A stretch of DNA of 64,000 bases, from positions 248,001 to 312,000 of the forward strand of contig CAZJXP010000001.1 in assembly GCA_964550175.1 (NCBI GenBank), read 5' to 3'. Source of the stretch: DSQK01 sp964550175. Lineage in GTDB: Archaea; Nanobdellota; Nanobdellia; Woesearchaeales; ARS49. Position numbers and translations under genes: made by a program. Shown piece after piece: positions 51,139 through 59,455 of this stretch; within the stretch, counting starts at the first letter, position 1, and every line of letters begins with the position of its first letter. The notes below the pieces were generated by a model. That model saw only the letters and a list, made by a program, of their open reading frames with translations, was not told the origin of the DNA and did no database searches.

Positions 51139-51701
51139 ATAACGTTCGTCGTCATCTTTACGCCCGGAAACAAGTTGTGCTCCTTCGCGAACCCGGCTTC
51201 GACTTCCACGACGTACATCGCGGCCTTGTTCGTCGGATATGTCGCGCAAGGGCTCTTGTCGCACGGCGGCGTGTTTTCCTTGATCTCGTTCACGGTGAAC
51301 GTTTCGTCCAAGAAGATGATGTCCAACGGTATGAGCATGTCTTTCATCCAGAACGTGCGAGGAATGGATTCTTCAAAAACGAACAGCATCCCCTCGCCGG
51401 GTGCGAGCGTCTTGCCCATCAATCCAGCAGATCGTTCATCCGCGTCATCAGCGACCGCAACAAGAACGTTCACGTAGCCCTCGCCGTTGAAGAACGTCAC
51501 CTTCGGGTGCGGAGCGCAGGAGGCCAACAAAAGTAACGCGAATAGTACGAACGCTGTCCTTACACCACTTTTTACCGGCGAATTTTGAGTTGTCGTAGTA
51601 ATCGTGTTACTCAAACGTCCAATCGGGGCGGTACAATCCGAATCCAGTGGGTTCGGATGTACAAGAGGACTTCGAGTCCTCTTTGTAAAAAGTTTACTCA
51701 C
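51135..51701 (-). CDS. DUF192 lipoprotein with repeat-derived N-terminus
   Basis: 188 residues if started at the GTG at 51701, which overlaps the sppA stop (GTGA). The first 45 residues are translated from dispersed palindrome copy G. They precede the hydrophobic signal FVLFALLLLASC (lipobox Cys). The mature part is a clear DUF192 domain: DERSAGLMGKTLAPGEGMLF, FWMKDMLIPLDIIFLDE, PPCDKSPCATYPTN, MYVVEVEAGFAKEH. No ATG, GTG or TTG lies immediately before the signal; a TTG inside the repeat (about 51614) is the only later option. The function of DUF192 is unknown. Confidence 0.82.
   Translation of the reverse strand: MSKLFTKRTRSPLVHPNPLDSDCTAPIGRLSNTITTTTQNSPVKSGVRTAFVLFALLLLASCAPHPKVTFFNGEGYVNVLVAVADDADERSAGLMGKTLAPGEGMLFVFEESIPRTFWMKDMLIPLDIIFLDETFTVNEIKENTPPCDKSPCATYPTNKAAMYVVEVEAGFAKEHNLFPGVKMTTNVI
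51567..51695. repeat. Dispersed palindrome, copy G, with hairpin inserts
   Basis: The left end is ACTTTTTACCGGCGAATTTT. The right arm CGTCCAATCGGGGCGGTA is interrupted by two hairpins, ATCCGAA...TTCGGAT (about 51628-51650) and the perfect AAGAGGACT-TCG-AGTCCTCTT (51663-51683), before GTAAAAAGTTTAC. It lies in frame in the 5' part of the DUF192 gene, just after sppA. Confidence 0.72.
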
Positions 51702-52636
51702 GTCCACACCTGCGGCTTATCTAACTTCGTGAATTGTTGCCCGATGCCACTCCCGATCGAAAACCCGAAATCGTTGGTTACGCCGAAAAGTTCATCCATG
51801 AACGTCAACGGCGTGCTGAACTCGACGATTTCTGCAGTGATGTTCAACGATTCCTCGAGCGAGGCAATCGCGTCCTCTTCCGTGCCTATCTTGTCAATCA
51901 ACCCGAGCTCTAATGCTTCGGAGCCAAGATAGACCCAGCCGGTCGCGATTTTACGGACTTTGTCTTCGGGCAAGCCGCGATTCTCGGCAACGGCCTTAAT
52001 GAAGACATCATGAATCTTATCCAACTGCCCCTGGAACAAATCTTCCTCCTTCCGAGTCAAATGCTTGAACGGGCTGCCAGTCTCCTTGAATTCCCCTGCG
52101 GTTAACGATTGGTAGGTCGCGTTGTAGCGCTCCAACGTTCCCGCGAACTCGAGGTAGCTCGCCAACACCCCGATGCTGCCGACCATGCTCAGCCGGCTCG
52201 CGAATATTTTGTCCGTCGCGGAAGCCGCCCAGTACGCGCCTGACGCCCCCATTTCCCTAATCACTGCGACGGATGGCTTAATCATGCCGTTTATTTCCGA
52301 CGCGATCTCTTCCGTCGCGACTGGAGTTCCGCCGGGCGAATTAATCCTGAAAATGACTGCCTTGATGTGGTCATCCTCCTCGGCCTCATGAATCCACTGC
52401 ACGACATCCCCGCTTGCGACGCCGGTTTCGCCGAACGCGGCAGATCCCGTAGTTATCACGCCGTCGATCGGAATGATCGCTATGTTGCCTTCGTTGAAGG
52501 TTGTCGGGGCGCTAAATGACGCGATGATGATGAAGAACAGAAACAAAAAGAACAGCACCGACAGAATGCCCGAGATGATTCCTATGACTGCGAGGATTGT
52601 TTTCAGGACAGAACGCTCTTCCACCGCTTTTTTCAT
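51698..52636 (-). CDS. sppA: Signal peptide peptidase SppA
   Basis: 312 residues. One membrane helix (about 20-42), then the S49 domain: FRINSPGGTPVATEEIA, the catalytic serine in MGASGAYWAASATDKIFA (about 133-150), and the catalytic lysine in GEFKETGSPF (about 180-190). This is the archaeal/short form. It degrades cleaved signal peptides in the membrane, which fits the lipoprotein-rich envelope and LspA. Cotranscribed with the DUF192 lipoprotein. Confidence 0.93.
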   Translation of the reverse strand: MKKAVEERSVLKTILAVIGIISGILSVLFFLFLFFIIIASFSAPTTFNEGNIAIIPIDGVITTGSAAFGETGVASGDVVQWIHEAEEDDHIKAVIFRINSPGGTPVATEEIASEINGMIKPSVAVIREMGASGAYWAASATDKIFASRLSMVGSIGVLASYLEFAGTLERYNATYQSLTAGEFKETGSPFKHLTRKEEDLFQGQLDKIHDVFIKAVAENRGLPEDKVRKIATGWVYLGSEALELGLIDKIGTEEDAIASLEESLNITAEIVEFSTPLTFMDELFGVTNDFGFSIGSGIGQQFTKLDKPQVWT

Positions 52637-52715
52637 GCGCTCATTAAACGTTTGAACCTATATAAACATAACGCTGAAGGTAGCTTTATAAAACAGTTCG
52701 GCTCTCTCTTTCCCA

Positions 52716-55250
52716 ATGTCGTTCCACGACAAGACCGCGAAAGAGGGACTGAACGAGCTCGCCACATCGGAGAACGGGCTCACGAGCTACGAAGCCGACC
52801 GTAGATTGCGGCTCTACGGCAAAAACATCCTCGAAACGCAAAACAACTTCCAGTTTCTCGCACTGGTCGGGCGCCAATTCACCAGCCCGATCGTCTGGGT
52901 GCTGCTCGCGGCGATGGGCGTCTCGATCCTCGTGGGCGAAATCATCGATTTCTGGGTCATCGGAGCGATCGTCATCCTCAACAGCGTGCTCGGGGTCGTG
53001 CAGGAATACCGCGCCGAAAAAGCGATCCAGGCGCTGCGGCAGATGACGGCGCTCAAGGCAATCGTCCTGCGCGACGGACGGAAGCTTTCCATTCATGCCA
53101 GCGAGCTCGTGCCGGGCGACATCATCTTCCTCGAAACCGGAGACAAAGTCCCGGCGGACGCGCGACTCTTAGACATCGTAAACTTCCAAATCCAAGAAGC
53201 GGCGTTGACGGGCGAAAGCACCCCGGTGATAAAAAAGACGGACATCGTCAAGTCAGGAACAATACTCGCGGACAGGTTGAACCTGGCGTTCTCAAGCACC
53301 ATCGTAACGGCCGGGCGTGCGAAAGCCGTCGTGATAGCCACGGGACACAAAACCGAAATCGGCAAGATCGCGACGCTCATCCAACAGTCGGAAACCGAAA
53401 CCACTCCCCTACAGCACCAAATCGCAAAGCTCAGCAGCTGGATAACGCTCATCGTCATCGCGATCGCGGCCATCGTGTTTCTCACGGGAGCGCTGCAAGG
53501 CCAGCCGTTGGCCGCGTTGTTGCTCGCAGCAATAGCATTGGCGGTCGCGGCAATCCCCGAAGGGCTGCCCGCTGTTGTGACGGTTTCGCTCTCCTTGGGC
53601 GTGCAACGCATGGCGGCGCGCAACGCCCTCATCCGAAAATTGCCGAGCGCGGAAACGCTCGGCTCGTGCACGGTCATTTGCTCCGACAAAACGGGCACCC
53701 TGACCCACAACGAGATGACCGTCCGAAAGCTGTTCGTCGACGACACCATTGTTGACGTAACGGGCAGCGGGCACTCCACCCAAGGAACGTTCTCTTCGAG
53801 CCCTCCTGATATGTCGCTCCTGCTCACGATCGGACTGCTGAACAACAACAGCACCCTGACCGAAAAAGCGTTCGGGGACCCAACCGAAATCGCGCTCATC
53901 GTCTCCGCGAGGAAATCCGGATTGTTCGATGAAAAGCTCAAATCATCCTTGCCGCGCGTTGGCGAGCTGGAATTCACCAGCGAACGCAAGCGCATGACGA
54001 CGTTCCACCGCAAAGGCACAAAGACGTTGGCATTCGTGAAAGGGGCGCCCGACGTCATCCTCGAACGCTGCACGACAATGCTGCTCAACGGAAAGGCCGT
54101 TCCGCTCAATCCTGCACGCAAAAAGAAAATTCTCGAAACGACGCACGCGTTCGGGAAGCAAGCGCTCCGAGTGTTGGGATTCGCGATGCGCGAGACGACC
54201 GAGCATTCGGAAGACAAGCTCACGTTCGTCGGCCTGCAGGCGATGATCGACCCGCCGCGAGATGAGGCGAAAGAAGCGATTGCGCAATGCCATTCCGCGG
54301 GCATCAAAGTCGTGATGATCACCGGCGACCACCTAACAACGGCGGAAACGATAGCCCGTGAGCTGGGCATCGTCGGACGGGCAATCACGGGCGAATCGCT
54401 CGACAAGCTCGACCTTGACGCGCACGTCAATGACATCGGAGTCTACGCCCGCGTGAATCCCGAGCATAAGCTCAGAATCGTGAAAGCATTGCAAAAGCAC
54501 GGCCACGTCGTCGCGATGACCGGCGACGGAGTTAACGACGCCCCCGCGCTGAAGAAAGCCGACATCGGCATCGCGATGGGCTCCGGAACGGACGTCTCAA
54601 AAGAAGCGAGCGTGATGGTGTTGGCCGACGACAATTTCGCCTCCATCGTGTTCGCCATCAAAGAAGGGCGCAGAATCTATGACAATCTCAAACGGTTCGT
54701 GACCTATCTCTCCTGCAACATGGGGGCCGTGCTCACCATCTTCGCCGCGCTCGTGCTCAACCTGCCGCTCCCCGTATTGGCGCTCCAATTATTGTGGATG
54801 AACCTCATCACGGACGGATTACCTGCGTTGGCATTGGGCGTCGACCCGCTCGACAAAAACGCGATGAACAAACCGCCGCGCAACAACAAAAAGCCTTTGA
54901 TCACGTTCAACGGTGGCGTGCGCATTCTTGCGCTGGCCATCACGATGGCCACAGGCTCATTGCTTCTGTTTTCGCAATACCCTCTCGACAAAGGACGCAC
55001 GGTCGTATTCTCCGTGCTCGTGCTGTTCCAGCTCTTCAACGTGTTCAACCAGCGCGACTCGTTCAAAGGAATCTGGATCTGGCTTGCGCTGTTGTCTTCC
55101 TTAGCGCTGCAAATCATCGCCGTGCATCTGCTTCCGACCATCTTCAAGACCGTTCCGCTGAACCTGGTTGACTGGCTCTTGGTTATCGGAGTCGCCGCAA
55201 CCATTCTCGTTGTCGGGCACATTCTGCGCCCACTAAAGAATGGTGACTGA
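52716..55250 (+). CDS. P-type ATPase, Ca2+-transporting (P2A-like)
   Basis: 844 residues. Phosphorylation motif CSDKTGTLTHNEM (about 327-339), TGES in the A domain (about 168-171), MTGDGVNDAPALKKADIGIA hinge, and membrane segments M4 AIPEGLPAVVTV and M6 LWMNLITDGLPALALG. The PEGLPAVVT and N-x-x-T-D patterns are those of SERCA-type calcium pumps. It exports cytosolic Ca2+, which matches the calcium-type repeats in the surface protein at 44909. A TATA-like CTTTATAAAA lies at about 52683-52692. Confidence 0.92.
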   Translation: MSFHDKTAKEGLNELATSENGLTSYEADRRLRLYGKNILETQNNFQFLALVGRQFTSPIVWVLLAAMGVSILVGEIIDFWVIGAIVILNSVLGVVQEYRAEKAIQALRQMTALKAIVLRDGRKLSIHASELVPGDIIFLETGDKVPADARLLDIVNFQIQEAALTGESTPVIKKTDIVKSGTILADRLNLAFSSTIVTAGRAKAVVIATGHKTEIGKIATLIQQSETETTPLQHQIAKLSSWITLIVIAIAAIVFLTGALQGQPLAALLLAAIALAVAAIPEGLPAVVTVSLSLGVQRMAARNALIRKLPSAETLGSCTVICSDKTGTLTHNEMTVRKLFVDDTIVDVTGSGHSTQGTFSSSPPDMSLLLTIGLLNNNSTLTEKAFGDPTEIALIVSARKSGLFDEKLKSSLPRVGELEFTSERKRMTTFHRKGTKTLAFVKGAPDVILERCTTMLLNGKAVPLNPARKKKILETTHAFGKQALRVLGFAMRETTEHSEDKLTFVGLQAMIDPPRDEAKEAIAQCHSAGIKVVMITGDHLTTAETIARELGIVGRAITGESLDKLDLDAHVNDIGVYARVNPEHKLRIVKALQKHGHVVAMTGDGVNDAPALKKADIGIAMGSGTDVSKEASVMVLADDNFASIVFAIKEGRRIYDNLKRFVTYLSCNMGAVLTIFAALVLNLPLPVLALQLLWMNLITDGLPALALGVDPLDKNAMNKPPRNNKKPLITFNGGVRILALAITMATGSLLLFSQYPLDKGRTVVFSVLVLFQLFNVFNQRDSFKGIWIWLALLSSLALQIIAVHLLPTIFKTVPLNLVDWLLVIGVAATILVVGHILRPLKNGD

Positions 55251-55281
55251 TGTTTTTATAGCGTCCTTCTTCTAACCCGTC

Positions 55282-57030
55282 ATGACCGCGAAGTGCTGTG
55301 AAGTCTCCTGGGAAATCTGCAATAAGGTCGGCGGCATCTACACGGTCGTGTCGTCAAAAGCCCAGCGCATGGTCGAACGCTACGGCGACGGCTATGTCGC
55401 GATCGGACCGTACTTTCCAACGAAAGTTGTCGGGGCATTCGAGGAAAAAGTTCCGCCTGACGCGTTGAAAGTCTCATTTGACGCACTGAAGCAGGAAGGC
55501 ATCGAGTGCCACTACGGCACGTGGCTCATCAAAGGGAATCCGAACACGATTCTCATTGACACGACTCGGTTCGCGAAGCACGCGAACGGCATCAAGTCAT
55601 TCCTCTGGGACACGTACAAAATCGACACCTTAGGGACGTCGTGGAACGACGTCGACGAACCCTTGGTATGGGCTTGGGCGGCCGGAAAGCTTGCGGAAAA
55701 GTTAGGCGGGGTCTGCCACTGCCACGAATGGCTCGCGGGCGGGGCGCTGCTGTATTTGAAATCGCATCATGCTTCTGTCGGCACCGTATTCACGACGCAC
55801 GCGACCGTGCTAGGACGCGCGCTTGCGAGCGAAGGCCGGCTTTACGATGTCATGGATTCTGTTGATGCGGATGCCGAAGCCGCCAAATACGGGCAAGGAC
55901 TGAAGGCGAAATTCCAAATCGAGAAACAGTCCGCCAAGCACGCGGACGTGTTCACCACCGTGTCCGAAATCACGGGCATCGAAGCCGAGAAGTTCTTGGG
56001 CAGAAAGCCCGATGTTCTTTTGCCGAACGGGCTCGATATGGCGACGTATCCGACGTTCGAGGAAGTCAGCATCCGGCACAAACGCATGAAAGCAAAATTG
56101 TTCGACTTCATCATCGCATCGTTCTTTCCGTCCTACTCATTTGATTTGAACAACACGCTCGTGTACTTTATCGCCGGGCGGGCGGAATTCCACGATAAAG
56201 GCATCGATATTTTTGTCAAAGCGTTGGGAAGACTGAATGACCAGCTCAAAGCGGAACACAGCGACAAGACCATCGTCGCGTTCTTCTTCGTGCCAGGCGC
56301 CGTCAGAGCGATCAAGCAAGGATTACTGGAAAGCAAGACCTACTACCGCGACCTCAAAGAAACCATCACGGAAGACGTCGACGAGATCGAACACAATCTT
56401 TTGCAGGCGTTGATATCTGGCCAGCCAATCACCGAACCGCGCGTGTTCAACGAGGAATTACGCGCAGACATGAAGCGCAAATTGCTCCGATTCAAGCGCA
56501 ACGGCAACCCGCCCGTGTGCACGCACGAAATGCAGGGAGACGACCAAATCCTTCAGGCATTTTCGAACGCCGGATTGGACAACGACGCGGACGACCGCGT
56601 CAAAGTTATTTATTATCCCACCTATTTGAATGGAGCGGACGGACTATTAGACATGAACTATTACGACGCGATGCAAGGAGCGCATTTAGGCGTGTTCCCT
56701 TCATATTACGAACCGTGGGGATACACGCCCTTAGAAGCCGGTGCGCTGGGGGTTCCGTCGATTACGACGGATTTAGCTGGCTTCGGACGGTTCATCTGCA
56801 AAGAATGCACGTTGCCGCAGAACCCGGGCATCTGGGTCCTGAAGCGCTGGAAGCGCACGGATGAACAGGTCGTCGAAGAGCTTACGCAAACGATGCACAT
56901 GTACGCGATACTCCAGAAACATCACAGGATAGCTAACAAGATAGCCGCGAGGCAGATAGCCGACAGGGCCGACTGGAGCTCGTTCATCGAAAGGTACATC
57001 GAAGCGGAAAATAAATCAGTCCAAAAGTAA
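55282..57030 (+). CDS. Glycogen synthase, GT3 (eukaryote-like) family
   Basis: 582 residues. EVSWEICNKVGGIYTVVSSK (7-26) with the conserved donor-loop, CHCHEWLAGGALLYLKSHHA, TTHATVLGRALASE, VLLPNGLDMATYPTFEE and the C-terminal YYEPWGYTPLEAGALGVPSI define the GT3 glycogen synthase family of eukaryotes and some archaea and bacteria. It lengthens alpha-1,4-glucan from UDP- or ADP-glucose. No phosphorylation tails of animal enzymes. TTTTTATAG (about 55253-55261) gives a leaderless transcript. Confidence 0.93.
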   Translation: MTAKCCEVSWEICNKVGGIYTVVSSKAQRMVERYGDGYVAIGPYFPTKVVGAFEEKVPPDALKVSFDALKQEGIECHYGTWLIKGNPNTILIDTTRFAKHANGIKSFLWDTYKIDTLGTSWNDVDEPLVWAWAAGKLAEKLGGVCHCHEWLAGGALLYLKSHHASVGTVFTTHATVLGRALASEGRLYDVMDSVDADAEAAKYGQGLKAKFQIEKQSAKHADVFTTVSEITGIEAEKFLGRKPDVLLPNGLDMATYPTFEEVSIRHKRMKAKLFDFIIASFFPSYSFDLNNTLVYFIAGRAEFHDKGIDIFVKALGRLNDQLKAEHSDKTIVAFFFVPGAVRAIKQGLLESKTYYRDLKETITEDVDEIEHNLLQALISGQPITEPRVFNEELRADMKRKLLRFKRNGNPPVCTHEMQGDDQILQAFSNAGLDNDADDRVKVIYYPTYLNGADGLLDMNYYDAMQGAHLGVFPSYYEPWGYTPLEAGALGVPSITTDLAGFGRFICKECTLPQNPGIWVLKRWKRTDEQVVEELTQTMHMYAILQKHHRIANKIAARQIADRADWSSFIERYIEAENKSVQK

Positions 57031-57429
57031 AATGCCCATCGGCGGGACGACATCCACATTCTTCTTGAACTTCCTTAATGTGCCCAAGGCATCGACGCCG
57101 GACGATTCCAATGACGGTCGCTTCGTCTGCGGGCCGGCCGCGAGGACGAACGCCTTCGGAAACTCTTTTGTTAATTCCTGCTCAATCGCAATGAGCTTGT
57201 CGATGATGGTTTCTTCTGCGCCAAGAAGAATGACGGCTTTCGTGTAATCATGCTGGACGAGCGTGCGCATCTGCTCTAGAGGCAATGCGTTCGCGTTCTT
57301 GAACTCGGGCTGGTGCCTCGTCTTCACGACAACCCAGTCGCGCACGTCGATCTTGCTCGCGCTGAGGTCAATCCCTTCCTCAATGCCGTGCTTCTTCGCC
57401 ACGGCCATGACGGTGTCGAACTCTGCCAT
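57016..57429 (-). CDS. Hypothetical Rossmann-like small protein
   Basis: 137 residues of alternating strands and helices: KAVILLGAEETIIDKLIAIE, then EFPKAFVLAAGPQTKRPSLE. It could be a small nucleotide-binding domain, but there is no diagnostic motif. It converges on the glycogen synthase gene with a 15-base overlap. Confidence 0.6.
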   Translation of the reverse strand: MAEFDTVMAVAKKHGIEEGIDLSASKIDVRDWVVVKTRHQPEFKNANALPLEQMRTLVQHDYTKAVILLGAEETIIDKLIAIEQELTKEFPKAFVLAAGPQTKRPSLESSGVDALGTLRKFKKNVDVVPPMGILLLD

Positions 57430-57476
57430 ACGATTCCCGTGTGTCAGAGCGTATTTAAAGACTTCGTGATTATCTT

Positions 57477-57929
57477 ATGTCTATGAGTGAGACCGAACTA
57501 TTCTACGAACTGTTCCGATATTCGCACCGTCCTGGAAAGCTGCTCGACACGCTTGCGCAGCCGTTTCCTTCGGCGCACGCCTATGTCGAACGCATCACGG
57601 ACACGCTGAACATCGCGCGCAGCAACGGCGATACGGCGCAGGCGAAGACCATCTGCGCGCTGTGCGACTGCGCGCTTTCTGCGCTTCCTCCGCGAGACAA
57701 GACAACTTCATATGATATCCAATTCAAGAACGTCGTCTCCAAGCGAATCTTGCGCCGAATGTTTGATACGACTCAAGCCTACCTCAACAGCCAAACAAAC
57801 GGCAAAGCATCAAAAACGGAATATGACCTGCGCGACATGAACTCATTGCCAGCAATGATGCATCCTGACGTGAAGACATTCATCGAAGTCCAGGCGAAGC
57901 TGCCGCCGAAACAGAAAAAGAAATCCTAA
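57477..57929 (+). CDS. Hypothetical helical protein
   Basis: 150 residues, mostly helical, with three clustered cysteines (ICALCDCAL, about 60-68) and a basic Pro-Lys tail (LPPKQKKKS). An ATG six bases downstream is an alternative start. No family recognised. It is divergent from the 137-residue gene, with a shared promoter region of about 45 bases. Confidence 0.6.
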   Translation: MSMSETELFYELFRYSHRPGKLLDTLAQPFPSAHAYVERITDTLNIARSNGDTAQAKTICALCDCALSALPPRDKTTSYDIQFKNVVSKRILRRMFDTTQAYLNSQTNGKASKTEYDLRDMNSLPAMMHPDVKTFIEVQAKLPPKQKKKS

Positions 57930-58486
57930 GCCTTGTACGCCCAAATCTTGTCGTGGGCGTTCTCTATCGTTCGCGTTTCGTGAGGGGTTAGCTTCTCGAA
58001 ATACTTTCTGATGCCGCGGATGCTGTTGCCGTGCGCGGAGATGAGCACGTTGCAGTCGTATTCTTTGAGTATTCTTAATAGGTCGTGGATGAACGGCGTG
58101 ACCCGGTCGACCACCATCTTCAGCGACTCCCCCTTCGGCGGGGCCGTGTTGTACGAACGGTGATAGATTGCGTAGAGCTTCGGGTTGCGCTTCTGGAACT
58201 CATCCTTGCTCTTGCCGTTGAGTGAACCGTAGTTTCGTTCTCGTAATCTCGCGTCGATGATGATGGGGACTCCTTTGTGGAATTTGAGAATTGTTTTTGC
58301 GGTGTCCAACGCGCGCGTTTGGTCGGACGAGAACGCCAAGTCGATGCGCTTGCTTTTCAGGCGATTAGCGAGCAGATTTGCGGTGCGTCTTCCTTTCGGG
58401 GCGAGCTTCGAGTCGCGCCAGCCCGAGAAGATGTGGTTGATATTGTCGGTTGATTCGCCGTGTCTTACGACATAAATGTTGCTCAT
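57926..58486 (-). CDS. Cofactor-dependent phosphoglycerate mutase-like histidine phosphatase
   Basis: 186 residues. VVRHGESTDN (phospho-histidine motif, 6-15), SSDQTRALDTA, ERNYGSLNGKSKDE (dPGM-specific) and SAHGNSIRGI (second His, about 149-158). The R-x-Y-G-x-L-x-G-x-x-K pattern favours a true 2,3-bisphosphoglycerate-dependent mutase over a generic phosphatase. It interconverts 3- and 2-phosphoglycerate upstream of enolase (61888). Overlaps prs by four bases. Confidence 0.88.
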   Translation of the reverse strand: MSNIYVVRHGESTDNINHIFSGWRDSKLAPKGRRTANLLANRLKSKRIDLAFSSDQTRALDTAKTILKFHKGVPIIIDARLRERNYGSLNGKSKDEFQKRNPKLYAIYHRSYNTAPPKGESLKMVVDRVTPFIHDLLRILKEYDCNVLISAHGNSIRGIRKYFEKLTPHETRTIENAHDKIWAYKA

Positions 58487-59355
58487 CGGAGAACCTTGGC
58501 AAACTCTCCCGTTACGTCGATGACCGAGGCCTTATTTTCGATCGTGTTCGTGCACTCGACCTTCGCGCCGAGCTTCCTTAGCTTTTGATACGCGTTCTTC
58601 GCGAACACGCCGTGCACGCCGATGCAGGTGATGGATTTGACTTTGAGCTGCTTGAACTGCTTGATGGGCTCGAGCATCGTGTGGCCCGTGCTGATGATGT
58701 CATCGACCAACACGATGTCTTTGCCCTTCAGCGGGAACGGGGACTTGACGATAATCTTTACTTTTTCAGCGTTGTAGCGCTTCTTTTTCAGCACGATGGC
58801 CTTTGTTTTCGCCATTTTTGCCACCGAGAGGGCCCACTGGTACGACTCTTCGTCCGGACCGACAACGATCGCGTTCTTGTGCTTTTTTCGGATATGTTCC
58901 GCGAGAATCGTGTTGGCCGTGAGCGTGGTCGTTTTTGTGCGGAATATCTCATTGAGATTCTTTATTCGGTGCAAGTGCGGGTCCATCGTGATGACGCGGT
59001 TGGCTTTGCTCAAAAGTCCCGCGACTATCCGGTTTGAAACGACTTCGCCGCGGTGGAACTCCTTGTCCTGCCTGAGAAACCCCGTATACGGGATAACTAA
59101 CGTGACTTTCTTCGCGCCCTGGACTCTTGCCGAGGCTGTGGCGAACAAGAGCTGCACCAACGCCTCGTCCGGATTGGGCTGCATCGTCTCGACGAAAATG
59201 AGCTCCTTGCCCTTCAAATCGACCGGATACTTGAGCTTTAATTCACCGTCAGGGAAATGAGAGGCGATCAAAGAAGCGAACGGGGCCTTGATCTTCTTCG
59301 CGAGCTTGCGCCCGAAGGATTCGGACGTAGGCCCGGCGATCACCACCTTTTTCAT
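58483..59355 (-). CDS. prs: Ribose-phosphate pyrophosphokinase
   Basis: 290 residues. SHFPDGELKLKYP, LVIPYTGFLRQDKEFHRGEV (flexible loop), VVGPDEESYQWA and the PRPP loop IVLVDDIISTGHTM (about 213-226) identify archaeal PRPP synthetase. It makes PRPP from ribose-5-phosphate and ATP for nucleotide synthesis. First gene of a two-gene operon with the phosphoglycerate mutase. Divergent from glycerate kinase. Confidence 0.95.
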   Translation of the reverse strand: MKKVVIAGPTSESFGRKLAKKIKAPFASLIASHFPDGELKLKYPVDLKGKELIFVETMQPNPDEALVQLLFATASARVQGAKKVTLVIPYTGFLRQDKEFHRGEVVSNRIVAGLLSKANRVITMDPHLHRIKNLNEIFRTKTTTLTANTILAEHIRKKHKNAIVVGPDEESYQWALSVAKMAKTKAIVLKKKRYNAEKVKIIVKSPFPLKGKDIVLVDDIISTGHTMLEPIKQFKQLKVKSITCIGVHGVFAKNAYQKLRKLGAKVECTNTIENKASVIDVTGEFAKVLR

Positions 59356-59455
59356 AGTGTTCCTTGATGAGCGAATGTTTTTAAATGCATCGATGAACGT
59401 AAGTTATAACTCTCAGGGCTCACGCAATAACGGCCGGGGCCAGCAACGAAAAAAG

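Noticed and set aside
51663..51683. GAGGA-CTCGAAG-TCCTC (minus strand) resembles a tRNA-Ser (CGA) anticodon arm
   Set aside because: No D-arm, T-arm or acceptor stem around it; it is a 9+3+9 perfect hairpin inside repeat copy G.
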